From contig MU405409.1 in NCBI GenBank assembly GCA_022836615.1, positions 1 through 49,981 on the forward strand: a stretch of DNA of 49,981 bases, given 5' to 3'. The position numbers and the translations under genes are program-made. Of this stretch, positions 1 to 11,270 are shown in pieces. The notes under the pieces were generated by a model. It worked only from the letters and a program-made list of their open reading frames with translations, was not told the DNA's origin and made no database searches. Positions within the stretch are counted from its first letter, which is position 1. Each line of letters starts with the position of its first letter. This DNA comes from Annulohypoxylon bovei var. microspora (lineage: Eukaryota > Ascomycota > Sordariomycetes > Xylariales > Hypoxylaceae).

Positions 1-591
1 CTTATCGATAAGGATTTCGACGAATCAAACAAGCCGCGCCCGGACCTGAGCCACACTATTGAAATCCAATACTATTGAAATAGTAAAACTCTTAAAGAAA
101 CATGACGATATTATCAAGGAAGGTGCCGTGTAGGTAAATACAGAGGTGTCCATAAAATCTTAGCCATCTAATAATGGATCTGCCTGAGCCACGATACCTG
201 AACTTGTACCACTCCAGGCTGGAAGGAGAAGCTAGAACCGCTGGAAGTAACGAGGGAACGCCTCATTACACGCGTGCGTGGAGGGGTAGAGAGACCAGGG
301 TACCGATATTAGCGCATTCCGGGGTAACGCATTCGATCTGATTAGCTGTCAAAATTCAATAATACCCAGGTACATACCAATAATCCATCACACCATCAAT
401 TGTCAATCCTTACAACAAAGAAAAAAAAACATCAACATTCGTCTAGTCTACCTCGCGAAGGTATTCCCGTTCACACCACATGGTTGTGGCTCCGTTGTTT
501 ATATAGTATAAAATGACTAATCTTGACTTTTCCTCTCGATGACCTCGATATTCGTTCAGTCTTGCTATCTTCAGATGATAGTCAGAGCGCA
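1..591. other. Intergenic spacer, possible 3' end of a gene at its left edge
   Basis: Positions 1-78 form an open plus-strand frame ending in TGA at 76-78 with coding-like composition, so it could be the tail of a gene entering from the left; 25 codons are too few to name it. The rest shows TAGGTA-type motifs, a poly-A stretch near 420-430 and nothing else I can support. It presumably holds the promoter of the kinase gene that follows. Confidence 0.3.
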
Positions 592-2898
592 ATGGAACTA
601 ATTCCGTACAGTTCTCGAGACGGCCGTGAAATCGTCTTGTACGTCATTTCTTTATCTGCCTCGTCCATCTGCCCTCTGCCCTTCCCCACCACGATGATCG
701 ACTTAGTATATAGTATATTCCAAGGTTGCATTTCATAATTCCTAGTACTAATATACACCCGAATTAGACGTCACCGTAATGCTATTGTTGTCCGCGATCC
801 CTCGTCACAACGCCTTGAGATACGAGGGGCTGCTTTGACAGAGTGTCCTACCTGTCACCAGCCTCTCCGCCCCCCTTCTCCCGAACGACACTTCGATGCC
901 CCGAATCCCCAAGAGTCTTATGTCGACCCCAATTACTTTCGCATGCTCCAGGCAGGGCATGACGAAGATGAACAGCATAGCCAACGTCAGCCTCCGCCGA
1001 GTCCTATCCGTCGACTCACTCAACCCACCTTACCGAGTGGTGGCCTGAGAACTCACGATGTCGACGATGTCGAGTTTATCTCCAGCTCGCCGGCTCCCCA
1101 GGAAGGAGCCCGTATAAGGAGAGATGCATTCAGTCCCAACTACTTTCAGAGGTTCTTCGTCGAAGAGCAGGAACTCGGTCGAGGTGGCAAGGGTGTCGTA
1201 CTTCTAGTTCGTCACGAGATTGACGGATGTGCCCTTGGCCATTTTGCCTGCAAACGAGTTCCCGTAGGAGATGACCATGCGTGGCTGGAGAAAGTCTTGA
1301 TAGAGGTTGAACTACTCGCCAAACTCTCGCACCCCAACTTAGTGTCCTATCGTCACGTCTGGCTTGAGGACGTCAAGATGAATCGGTTTGGACCGAGCGT
1401 CGCCTGTGCATTTATCCTCCAACAATATTGCAATGGCGGCGACTTGTTAAAGTATGTCATCGGGGATCAGCCTAAGCAGGCTACGAAGGAGCAACTCAAG
1501 GCTCAGATGCGCCGCAGGTCAAAAGGCACGGCGGAACGACCTCAGGATGTCTATGCCTCTCAACGCCGCTTATCATTTGAGGAGATATATTCCCTTTTTA
1601 AAGATATCACCTGTGGTCTTGCTTATCTTCACAGCGCCAATTATATTCATCGTGACTTGAAGCCTAGCAATTGTCTTCTACATCACGAAAACGGCAAGCT
1701 CACCTGCTTAATCAGCGACTTCGGTGAAGTCCAACCTGGGAATGCTATCCGAAAGTCGACAGGAACAACTGGAACAATTTCCTACTGTGCCCCGGAAGTC
1801 TTAAAGAGAGACGCGGGAGGCCGATTTGGTAATTTCACAACTAAATCTGACGTGTTTTCTTTGGGCATGATTCTCTATTTTCTATGTTTTGGTCGGCTCC
1901 CTTACATAAATGCCAATACCATTCACGAGGAACTTGAAGACATTGATCAGCTACGAGCTGAAATTACCGACTGGAAAGGTTTCCAAGACGAGAAGCGAGA
2001 ACGACCCGATCTTCCTTTGAAGCTTTACCAGTTGCTTAAGAAGATGTTGGCTCTTGACGCCATGGAGCGGCCAAGCGCTAATGAGGTGCTAAATGTGATG
2101 AATCATGAATCGTACCACGGTGGTTTACGAGGACGGAGCTCAAGCCCTCCCGCCGGGTTGAAGGGTCGAATAATTCAGAACCTCGACTCACCCGTTCACC
2201 CTGCCACACCAATTCCCGATCCTCTCAAACATCCCAGCAAGATTCTGACTTCAGAGGAGAACTTCGCCTCGCCTAGTGAAGATGGTTCACCGGTCACAAG
2301 CCACGCGTCTCAAGCAAATTTGCACAACAGCCTTCAGAAGTATGGTAGCCCGAGCACACCTCGACATCGTCCTCAGGCTATGACTTTATCTCGAAGTCAC
2401 GAAGGATTCGCGCGCTTGTCTCCGGATCGCGGCCGTTCTACCGCAGTCGCCCATCCACAACCTTCTCCTACTCTGCACACGCCATTACTCTTAGCACCTC
2501 CAGCTGGTCCTCCTAGATCACTTAGGCAACGAGCGCAACATCTCTTGATTTATCTCAGTAACAGCCACACCGATTCGATAGTGTTCACATTTCGGCTTCT
2601 TCTGTTTCTAATCAAGATCTTATCGCTCGCCAGACAATGTTGGCCTTTTACTGCCACCCTCAGTATTGGAGTCCCTTTGATCGGTATCGCAGGGATTGAT
2701 CTGGGGATCCACAGGGACGCCTTTACACCTATCCACGAAGGAGGCTCGCGTATGCTCCCCCCTTCGGCCCTCTCTTACTGGAGATGGGGGTGGAGAGGAA
2801 GTTTTGTTTTGCTCGCCCTCCATTTCGTGGCATTGTGGTCGTTCTCCCAATTTGGGGTCTTGTGTGCCGCATTTCAAGATACTTGGACAGACTGGTGA
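592..2898 (+). CDS. IKS1: IKS1-type serine/threonine protein kinase
   Basis: Two exons, join(592..638,768..2898), 725 aa. Exon 1 starts at ATG 592 (MELIPYSSRDGREIVL) and ends at donor GTACGT; the 129-nt intron has a TACTAAT branch point at 746-752 and acceptor TTAG at 767. Frame is kept and gives REIVLRHRNAIVV, the usual N-terminus of this family, then a CPTCHQPLR Cys pair. The long open frame has no ATG near its beginning, which supports the spliced start. Kinase motifs: catalytic loop HRDLKPSN near residue 310, DFGE near 333, then APE. A Pro/Ser-rich linker follows, then hydrophobic C-terminal stretches that may be membrane segments. The family is a fungal kinase of poorly known role (yeast Iks1). 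The kinase call is certain; the IKS1 assignment is strong. Confidence 0.9.
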
Positions 2899-3670
2899 TA
2901 CGATCACCTGGGAGTATTGCAAACCTAGGTACCATCTATACTCTTAACCGTCGTATCGGGGAGAGTAGTAAAAGGGCCGCGAATAGAGACTAATTCTCTA
3001 CAGGTGGGGCAGCTCGAGGTGAGTTGTTCTCATGTTCCTTACACCTACGCGCACACCCAGTGCCCAATTGTCCTTTCGGCCTCTTACGCACCTCATTTAC
3101 CGGGTATCACAGCATCATCTTCTTTCTCTACCTCTCGGCAAATTTTTGAAATTTCCGACATTGTATTAATTCCTAACAGTCTTCGGTGCAAAGCCGAACG
3201 GATAGGTAGAGGAAGCTACCCTTCTCGAATTCCTTAGACACGTCATTTAGGAACCCGTTGTCTCATCCATAGTGTGGGTGTCTACAAGTTGTAGGCGAGT
3301 TGACCCATCGAACTCTATATCTGGGGATATCACTGTAACCTTGGATCATTATGTAAGATTATCAGGGGATGATACGAAGATGTACAACCGTGCATTGGAC
3401 ACGGCTTGTCGTGGGGTTTAGTCTCGGCGGATAACAACTGCAACGACTTGAATATAGTATACTAGTATTACTTTTGGCACCTCCTTTCTTTGCATTGTTT
3501 AGCTCACTTCCCCCTTAAAAAAAATGAACAAGTATAGTTGGAATATTGATAAACATTGCTTATACGTCATTAAAAGCAGTCTAATCCCAACGAACATGGA
3601 TAGCTAGGTAGGTAATCATTGGTTTCAAGGTTGTCCCTCTGTGGGACGACCTTGTCATCCCTACACTACA
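2899..3670. other. Intergenic spacer
   Basis: Spacer between convergent genes (kinase on plus, SDR on minus). A 77-codon open frame at 3004-3237 has no ATG start or recognisable content. No RNA gene or repeat seen apart from a TAGGTAGGTA motif near 3606. Confidence 0.4.
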
Positions 3671-4738
3671 CTACATCTTGACAGATGAAAGAATACCTCC
3701 CGTCCGCTCTTTAACTCTCAATACCCCCTCGTGTCCTCGCTTAGCCGCCTCTTCATAAGCCATGCGGTACGCGTGTAGGTTCTCTGAGAGCAACATCCTC
3801 TTGTCTGTCCACCCCGTCAGCTGCCTAATCTTTGTGCTATCCACCCACTGGGTATAACCAAGCACTAGTTGGAGAGACAACACCGCAGCCTCATTGTAGG
3901 CGGCAGAATACTGCACTACGCCGCCTTTCAGGTCGTACTCGACCTCCAGCGCCTTTGCTATGCTCGAAAGCGTATCGTACCTGTGCGCAGAGACGTTAAA
4001 ACACTGTCCCGCGACGGCGGCGCGGTCCGCGTGCTCGGCCAGCGCCAGGTACGCCTCGGCGCAGTCGTCGATGTGGCAGCCGTGCAGGATTGTGTTGAAA
4101 TCGACTGGCAATCGCAACGCGCGCTCTTCCGTTCCGGAGGCCGCCGCCGCCACCTCGAACGCCAGCCCGTAGTAGCTGCTGTCGTACCCGTAGACGGGCG
4201 TCGGCCGCACCAGCGCCGCGTCGAACAGGTCCGCCTGCGCGAAGATCTCGAGCGAGCTGTACGCGCGCTCCCGCAGGATGTCCACGGGCTGCAGGGGCGA
4301 GGCCTCAGTGTGCGGCGCGAGGCCCGGGGATCCGTGCACCCCGGTCATCCCGTAGTCCTTGCACCCCGAGGTCGCGATCACGAGAGGTCTAACGCCGGCC
4401 TCGTTGGAGGTGGACGCGAGCTTGCGCAACAGGCCGAGGAGCGCGCCGAAGTGCGCGCCGAAGGGCAGCTGTTCCGTGCACGAGACGACTACGTCGATAG
4501 TCTTCGTGTGCGCGTGCAGGTCCCCGAGGAAGGTGGCGTCGGGAGAGATGGACCCGACGATAGGGGTGATTTCCTCAGCGACTAGCGCGCCGGCGGCTTC
4601 GGGGCGGCGGACGAGCCCGTAGACGCGCCAGCCGGCACGGACGAAGGCTCGGCATACTGCGAAACCAATGTACCCGTTTGCGCCGGTGACGAAGACGGTC
4701 CTTTTGGGAGAGCGCGCGGTAAGGGTTGGGTTGGTCAT
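3671..4738 (-). CDS. NAD(P)-binding SDR / epimerase-dehydratase family protein
   Basis: Single-exon 355-aa protein starting at ATG 4738. A Rossmann motif TGANGYIG at residues 18-25 follows a beta strand (TVFVTGA), as in extended or atypical SDRs. Further landmarks are SGCKDYG, the substrate-side strand VRPTPVYGYDSSYYG and HIDDCAEAYLALAEH, which fit NAD-dependent epimerase/dehydratases. At the expected YxxxK site I read YSSLE, so the usual catalytic Lys seems absent and the protein is better called atypical SDR than active epimerase. GC is locally much higher than in the flanking spacers. No neighbour suggests a pathway; cytosolic location is inferred from the lack of a signal peptide. Substrate unknown. 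Confidence 0.85.
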   Translation of the reverse strand: MTNPTLTARSPKRTVFVTGANGYIGFAVCRAFVRAGWRVYGLVRRPEAAGALVAEEITPIVGSISPDATFLGDLHAHTKTIDVVVSCTEQLPFGAHFGALLGLLRKLASTSNEAGVRPLVIATSGCKDYGMTGVHGSPGLAPHTEASPLQPVDILRERAYSSLEIFAQADLFDAALVRPTPVYGYDSSYYGLAFEVAAAASGTEERALRLPVDFNTILHGCHIDDCAEAYLALAEHADRAAVAGQCFNVSAHRYDTLSSIAKALEVEYDLKGGVVQYSAAYNEAAVLSLQLVLGYTQWVDSTKIRQLTGWTDKRMLLSENLHAYRMAYEEAAKRGHEGVLRVKERTGGILSSVKM

Positions 4739-5705
4739 GGTGGACGCTGCGGACGGGCTGAGACTGGGCTTGAGCTTGGAGATACACCTACCGCCATCGT
4801 GAATTCAGAGATGCGAGATTGACTCTCATTTATACTTTTACTTCATTTAATAAAAATGGAGGAAATTGCCCCTATATGACGTTGATGTTGCATGTTGATG
4901 TATATTTGAACTCGTTCGATTTTAAGGGGGCATTTGTCACTCGGCACAATAGAGGCCCCGCAGGGTGAACTTGCGATTCCGATTAACAATGCCCAGACAT
5001 TTTGTCGCCCTACCTACATACCTCTAGGTACCACGCTTATTACCTAATCCTCGGTGCAATTACATCTCCAACCCTAACCCTCCACAACCTTGTGCGCGCG
5101 TGCCGCCCGTCCCAAGTACCTATATAGGTAGACGGGGTAGACGATGGCCTAAGGTATCATGAATAACCGATTCGGAAGGTATAAAAGCTACCTATGTAGA
5201 TTGCCGGCATGTGCTTGCTAAACATGTATCACTTATATACCTAAGTGTTGGTGGACGTCTCCGCGTTAACCTCATACTGGATACCTACCTACCTACTAAG
5301 GGTAGATATTCTACGATGCATGTGCTACCACGAGACTTGACATACTCCTTTGATCCCTGTGGCACGCTAAAGCCTACATGAGAAACTATGTTGGCTAAAC
5401 ATTTTGTACCTATATTTCTTGATAATCCATATTTATAATACATGAATCGGAACCCTAACCGAAATCGCAAATGACATAGGTACATATATAAGGGTATAGA
5501 GGTTGAAGTTATTGTTTATCAACCAGGGTATCTCAGATAACTAAGAGGAATGAACTGAGCTCAACGCCTAAACTTCCGGAACGTAAGACCCGGTATAAAA
5601 ATGAGACCCGAAAGGTCTCTCGATAAAGAAGCAATTGACCTAGTACTTTAGGAAGATCAACGACCTGCTGGGGGTTGGCTGGGATTTGCATACCTACCTA
5701 GGCAC
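4739..5705. other. Intergenic spacer rich in TAGGTA/TACCTA motifs
   Basis: Nearly 1 kb without a credible gene. It holds many TACCTA/TAGGTA copies (for example near 5010-5030, 5115-5130, 5283-5298 and 5692) and telomere-like AACCCTAACCCT at 5070-5081 plus AACCCTAACC at 5451-5460. A 66-codon minus frame at 5285-5485 has random-looking composition. Confidence 0.4.
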
Positions 5706-6799
5706 TCACTGGCCGACCATATCTCGATCGTGAAGCAGTTGCCACTTGGTATGAGACGCATTGATATGATCTTTCAAGTCCTCGACGCTAGAGTACGTCT
5801 CTGTCCTCCCGCTCGAGGTACATAGCACGCAGCCGAATCCACCCTTGCAGTGAGATTTCCCTAGAAACCTGGCGGTGATCTGGAAACCCTCTTTCACCAT
5901 CATAACCGTCTTGTCTTCGGTGTGGACCCCGTTCCAGTCATACCCGCATTTACAATTCCGCCGCTTCGGCATCGTCTTCTGCAGATTGACTTGATATTTC
6001 AGGGCCTCTGGACAAAACATGCTGAACACACTGTTCCTCGGCCGCGTCCCGGACATTGTAGAGGCGCAGGCTGACTGAGTATCATCGGGAATCTGCTTGG
6101 GAGTTGGTGGAGGTGACGGGGGTTCCGACTGCAAATACGGTGACCTACTGGAGCTTGCTGTGCCATAAGTTACTTGCGCACATCCGTCCGCATCATCGTA
6201 GACACGGTCATCGTCATCACCTGGCTTCACCGTTTCCTCTTCGTCTTCGATTGTGACGCTAAGTCTCGACTGCTGCTGAGACCCGGGCAGGACTAAAGGG
6301 ACCAGGCGGCCTACGGCGACCCGTTTATATTGACCGGCTAAGGCGGCTAGAGTAGAGGTGCGGACACTTTCCGAGGTTCGCACCGCTTCAAAAAGATCAA
6401 GCGGGCTGTTTTTGGCTCGTATCTCTTGATAGAGGGTATATATGCGCTCTTGCAGACGTTCGAGATCGCATTGCAGGGTGTTGCGACATATTTCTACATC
6501 TTTTATTAGAAAGAGTAGGCAAACCTAAGGACTTTTTGAGATAGCTCACCGTCTCCCGTTGCGAAGCCGTCGCCTAGAATATCCACCCCACCGTCGAATG
6601 CCTCTCTGACCTTACGACTCGAGAAACTCAGCGACGTACTTAGAGCACAAGCATTTCCGCCACACGGGTTGGCTTTGGCGTGTGCCTTATATTGATTCCC
6701 CTGCCATTTCCGTTGCTGCCACTTGGTGTAGTATTCAAGCCCGGCGGTGTACGTTGCAACAAGAGCCTCAACGACGCCGCTCACAGTGCTGAGATCCAT
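5706..6799 (-). CDS. Fungal hypothetical protein with C-terminal zinc-finger-like region
   Basis: Two exons, complement(join(5706..6493,6550..6799)), 345 aa. Start ATG is at 6799 (MDLSTVSGVVEAL). The intron, 6549-6494 (56 nt), has donor GTGAGC, branch CTAAT and acceptor TGTAG; splicing joins two open frames in phase. The N-terminus resembles the short helical leader of many fungal proteins of unknown role. The middle is acidic and Pro/Ser-rich. The C-terminus has a Cys-rich stretch (NCKCGYDWNG), then CVLC and, about 25 residues on, HINASH: a C2H2-like finger spacing, followed by WQLLHDRDM. I recognise the family only as conserved and uncharacterised in Pezizomycotina. The gene is divergent from the Zn2Cys6 regulator at 8164. 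Confidence 0.75.
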
Positions 6800-8163
6800 C
6801 AAACTCGATTGGTTTCTTCAACCCCGCGTTATGCCATCAAAGATACCCACGTAGGTACCTTGGTGTACAATCATCTACCAAAACGTACCACGACGGTGAT
6901 AGATACTTGAATAAAGAGGAAGAGAAGTGATTTAAAGCATGAGAAATGCGAAAATGGATGACGGAGTAGATGAGATGAATGATCCACAGATTACTCTAGG
7001 TATGAGGAGCTAAGGGGATTCTCATTTACATACATAGTACGATCTGGGCGATAAGAAACAGTCGTGTGAGACAGCTGCAAGCGCCGGGTCGTTAGGCTCT
7101 GGTCCAATTCGTCGCTCTAGAATTAGACCTTATCTACGGTAGGTCTAGGTGTCGCCCTGCCACCATGTAGGTACAAGAATCCAGCCGGCTTGGCTAGGTA
7201 GGTAACCAGGTAACTAGCCCTATTTGCTTCTTGCTGTCCTTGGTAGTATTTCTCTACGCGTGGCGCACATCAGCAGATCTTGTTCGCCGAACAGACACCA
7301 GCACCGGGGAAACATTAGGACCTATTTATTAATTAACACAAGCTGGACAAGGTGATAAGAGGGGATACGCGTGGCAGATGGAGATGGAGATGTAAAGCGA
7401 CAAGGGGCTGAAAGGGTAACGTACCTAGGTATGCACGAGATATATCATCGTACAGATCGATATCAAAGTCGACTTTCAAGATTGTAGTCAAAGCGTCGTG
7501 CGTCGGGATACTCAGTATGGTCTGGTCGCGACGATCTTCTCGGGCAATTTTAATTAGTAGGTAACTATGGTATTATTGTAACTATCAACCCAATCAGAAC
7601 ACTTCGATGTTTCGAATTACCTAGTTGCGTTTCCTTTCACTTGGTAGGATGTAAGTTGTAAGGTAGACAATCACATGTGAGAAGTTGTTCGTTTTAAATT
7701 TTAACCTTCATTTCATTATACACTGGTACCTAATAATAAGGATAGAAAGGTCGAAGCGTACAATCATCTTCAGGAAAGTACAATACATGTACACACATCA
7801 AATCATACTATACCATTTTAGGTTAGGCTAGGTAGGGTGACCTACTGATGTCGCAGGTATGTACAATACAGTAACTTATTTCATTGGCCAAATTTTAGCG
7901 AGTTAACTCCAAATATCTGGATGGCTTTTCCAGCTTCGTCGCTCCTTACTTCACACCACTCCGTCTTACTTACCTACATATGTAGGTACAGTACAGTACA
8001 CATATTTTCGTCATCATCAAATCTATGGCTTACCTTAGGTTGATTTGTGAATGTCTACCTATATTCATATGAACCAAGATTTTACACGCTTGGCTAGGTA
8101 CCTACACCTAGGTATGGAGTGAAGTGGGGTCAAGCGAGAGGCAGACACGATACAAAAACAGAC
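6800..8163. other. Divergent promoter region / spacer
   Basis: About 1.36 kb between divergent genes, so it should contain both promoters. It includes TAGGTA-family motifs (6854, 7195, 7424, 8095-8115), an 18-bp perfect palindrome at 7971-7988 followed by a GTACA tandem (GTACAGTACAGTAC), and no credible ORF. Confidence 0.4.
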
Positions 8164-9237
8164 ATGCCACGCCCCCTACGTTCGAGCTGTGACCGTTGTC
8201 ACTCTCAAAAGCTGAAATGTCCGAAGGAACCCGGTGTTGCAATCTGCACAAGATGCCTCAAAGCTGGAACTCCTTGCATCTTCAGCCCAGCCGGGATCAG
8301 TACCCGACGTAACATGCTTACCCCTACCTACTTGGACGGTGATCTAAACATGAACATGAACATGAACATGCAGTTCGATTGGCCTTCCCTAGATTTGGGG
8401 GACACCTTGGAAACTTCCCCGGAAACCGTCCAGGAACTTCAGCCGGACATATCTCTAAGAACCGGACAGACAGAGGCAACTTCGCAGGACGCACGGTCTA
8501 TATGTGTCCGGCAGCTGACAACCTTAGCTGTCGATATGGATCATGTGTCCCAGGATTTGGCCTTCATTTCTCGTATCCATGCACCTAAAAATCAACCAAT
8601 AGAGGACTATCATAACAAATTCATCGAAAATAACGACCGCCACCTCTGTATCGAACGTCTCTTCACCCATACACAACGCCTTATAGATATCTACCCACAA
8701 CTCCTGAAGCTCATATTCGATAGGTCGGATCTTTCTAAATGCAAAGATCCCGATTGCTTTCACACTGTCGAGTTGCCAGACGAATTGAGAGAGATCTTCT
8801 TCGGCTCGGATGACGACCAGGATGAGATTGATGTCTTTCTGTTTAACCTTCTGGTATCGTGCCATACCAAAGTTATAGATGTGATGGGACTGGTCGTGCA
8901 TTGTGCCCGGACGTGTACTCAGGTTACTGTAACCTCACCCGACCTGGTCGAGCCAAGTGCACTAATCCCAGAGGTACGAGTTGGAAGTTTTGTCGCCACC
9001 AGTGCGGCTGCTTCGACAATGCAGATTGTTCTCTTGATTCACGTCGCCGAGGTCCTTGTCGATTGCGCTCAACAGCTTAGTAAGCGAATCGCAACGGCCT
9101 TCGAATGCAATGACAGTACACAAGCCCAGATGCTGAAACTTCAATGTAAACTGTTAGAGGGGAAAGCAGTATCTAAGGCCAAATTATTGAAACAGGTCAA
9201 AGCTTTATTTGCAAAGATAGGCTTCATGAAGTTATAG
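8164..9237 (+). CDS. Zn(II)2Cys6 transcription factor, AflR-like
   Basis: Single-exon 357-aa protein. I chose ATG 8164 because the binuclear cluster follows within nine residues; the frame extends upstream only without ATG. Six Cys at residues 9, 12, 19, 28, 31 and 38 give CX2CX6CX8CX2CX6C, with basic residues (HSQKLK) between, the Zn2Cys6 DNA-binding fold. A short linker carries a (NM)4 run from an AACATG repeat. The C-terminal half has the pattern of aflatoxin-regulator type domains: a conserved Cys-centred helix (LVSCHTKVIDVMG), then VRVGSFV and a helical end. Such proteins usually control secondary metabolite clusters, but none is visible within 8 kb, so the target is unknown. Nuclear by family. 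Confidence 0.85.
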   Translation: MPRPLRSSCDRCHSQKLKCPKEPGVAICTRCLKAGTPCIFSPAGISTRRNMLTPTYLDGDLNMNMNMNMQFDWPSLDLGDTLETSPETVQELQPDISLRTGQTEATSQDARSICVRQLTTLAVDMDHVSQDLAFISRIHAPKNQPIEDYHNKFIENNDRHLCIERLFTHTQRLIDIYPQLLKLIFDRSDLSKCKDPDCFHTVELPDELREIFFGSDDDQDEIDVFLFNLLVSCHTKVIDVMGLVVHCARTCTQVTVTSPDLVEPSALIPEVRVGSFVATSAAASTMQIVLLIHVAEVLVDCAQQLSKRIATAFECNDSTQAQMLKLQCKLLEGKAVSKAKLLKQVKALFAKIGFMKL

Positions 9238-10221
9238 TCTTATGAAGCTAGGTTAAAATATGTAAAGATTCCGCTATTACTGTCCCCGTCTACGTATTCA
9301 TTCATAGTAATCCCTTACCTACCTTTGCTCCCGCCGTGTTTTCGTCAACTAGAACTAACTTTCCACAGAGGGTTCTCCCTAATTTAGCTCCTGGGATGCG
9401 AGATTAGGTATTAGACGATAAACCAACACGTTGCCGTTAATCTACCTACTTACATAAACGAAGACTTCAGCTATTAACAAGGCAAATTCACTTACTGGTA
9501 TACTATCTGATTGAACGTTAGCCAACAGATAATCAAGACGGGCCTTGTTACCTAACGCGAATCTTATTAATACTCAGCACACACTTGGTTCGTTCTCTAG
9601 CCGATACAGCAAGTATGGGAGTCATAATGTTCTAGAGTGTGTTCAGACTTCGCCCTTAACGAATTAGATACTAGTAGTTAGCAGCTGTACTTAGCGATGA
9701 TGAGGTTCTACTGTCGTTAGATCCACGAAGACCTCATCACTCCTGGAAACGAACTGCTTCGGGGCTATCACATACTAAGCGTTACGTCACAGGGAAGGCG
9801 AAATCTCCTTCCAAGGCCCATCTTGAAGGACTACCTACGTAAGGTCAAGGTTCAGGTTTACTCTTGGAATATTCCTGTCCTTAAACAACAAACAAGGATC
9901 TATATTTGATAGAGTCCTTGTTACTTGGATCAAAGCAAAGTTTTGCTCCGCGTTGGAACTTCTTATTGTTCCATTGTAAAATAAAACTAAATATACTCTA
10001 CTCCTTTGTTATCACAGTGGACACCCTACTTGTTCATGAAAAGTTTGTGTGTTTATGAAAGAGATTGTAAAATGAAGAACTTTTATACTGCCTAGATTCT
10101 ATCTAGTCCAGGAAGAGGATCATGATTGTGCGGAAGGTCATTTGCCTTCACATATTTTATTTTGAGTTGTTATAGAAAGGTTACATACCCACGACAACTT
10201 GTACTTTGGAAGGTAGAAATT
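9238..10221. other. Intergenic spacer with a strong hairpin
   Basis: No credible ORF. The main structure is a hairpin at 9891-9922 (AACAAGGATCTAT against ATAGAGTCCTTGTT). A short self-complementary AGCAAAGTTTTGCT lies just downstream near 9934-9947. Confidence 0.4.
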
Positions 10222-10911
10222 ATGGGCAGAATTTCGATGTCTTTGAGAAAGATGTATGAGGATGCACACGAAAAAACATCTGGGAAGCATTTCCACCATT
10301 TTCATCGGCGATCCTACTCAGTACCCTCCCTAAAGATACTAAATCAGGTTCATGAAGAGGAACACGTGTTAGGAGAGAGCCCTCAGCGGAGCATCTCACG
10401 AAATTCCAAAATCAAACATCCCAAACCTCTCCATCATACAATTCCGCAATACTTAGCTACTGTTCGGAATTCGCGGTTAGCCTTGCGATCCGAAGACGAG
10501 GATTACGATAGCGACGAGGAGGACCGTAGAAATGGCGTTCCCATTATAGTTACCGAGAACCGCGGATGTAAATTCAGCTCTGCCATGGTAACGAGCGTTT
10601 CGCGGAAGATTGAAGAAAAGCAAGAGGAGAAATGTCGGCTCCAGAAACTCTTAGTTGAACCTAAGTCGAAATACCTCGAAGCTCGCGCATGGTATTTCGA
10701 AAACCGCGGTATGGATTGGAACGTTCGTATGTGGTCACACTTCATCGAACTTGAAGATGAATTCTTCAAGATAACTGACCAAATTTACAACTTGGAATGC
10801 GAAATTACCAATCTTGAAACGAGACTTTCCAGCTTTGTAGATTGTAAGCGTCTTTCACCAACCGGCCATTGGGATATTGAGGAAGATGGTACTCGAACTT
10901 TTCGTATCTAG
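10222..10911 (+). CDS. Hypothetical protein with C-terminal coiled coil
   Basis: A 229-aa open frame from ATG 10222 (MGRISMSLRKMYEDAHEK); the frame runs 32 codons further upstream but without another ATG. Not recognised. The N-terminal third is basic and His-rich (KHFHHFHRRSYSVPS), the middle carries an acidic patch (SEDEDYDSDEEDRRN), and about residues 120-210 are strongly helical and charged with heptad-like spacing, suggesting a coiled coil, ending in TGHWDIEEDGTRTF. No signal peptide or membrane segment. The length and balanced codon use argue for a real gene. A telomere-like repeat lies just downstream. Confidence 0.6.
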   Translation: MGRISMSLRKMYEDAHEKTSGKHFHHFHRRSYSVPSLKILNQVHEEEHVLGESPQRSISRNSKIKHPKPLHHTIPQYLATVRNSRLALRSEDEDYDSDEEDRRNGVPIIVTENRGCKFSSAMVTSVSRKIEEKQEEKCRLQKLLVEPKSKYLEARAWYFENRGMDWNVRMWSHFIELEDEFFKITDQIYNLECEITNLETRLSSFVDCKRLSPTGHWDIEEDGTRTFRI

Positions 10912-11270
10912 CGGTATTAGGTAACCAGGGATAAAGCGATGGGGTTAGGATTCTAGTTAGAGTTGGGGTTAGGGTTAGGGTATCGATGTAGAAATTCCAA
11001 TGGTATATTATGTCAGCAACTTCGTCTCGTGCTTAAGTTCTTCAATGTACCTACATTTCGAGACAACAATTTGATTATTTACAACATGACTAAAAGACTG
11101 ATGATGGTTATTGATTATATATTATAGTACTATGTACCTAATGACTTACCTTCTAGCTTCGTCTTCAGCTTATTCTCCATCGGTCTACGATCAGAAAAAG
11201 GGGGCAACCTGGCCCCTGAATTTTAAGCTACACTTACTTCTTTGAGAATTGCGTCCAGGTAAACTAACAT
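10912..11270. other. Spacer with interstitial telomere-like repeat
   Basis: Contains GGGGTTAGGGTTAGGG at 10965-10980 with further degenerate TTAG(G)G units upstream from 10939. The right half may contain the last exon of the small protein on the minus strand (11215-11130), described in that entry. Confidence 0.45.

Noticed and set aside
3869..4585. 238-codon plus-strand frame
   Set aside because: Antisense shadow of the GC-rich SDR gene; no family signature.
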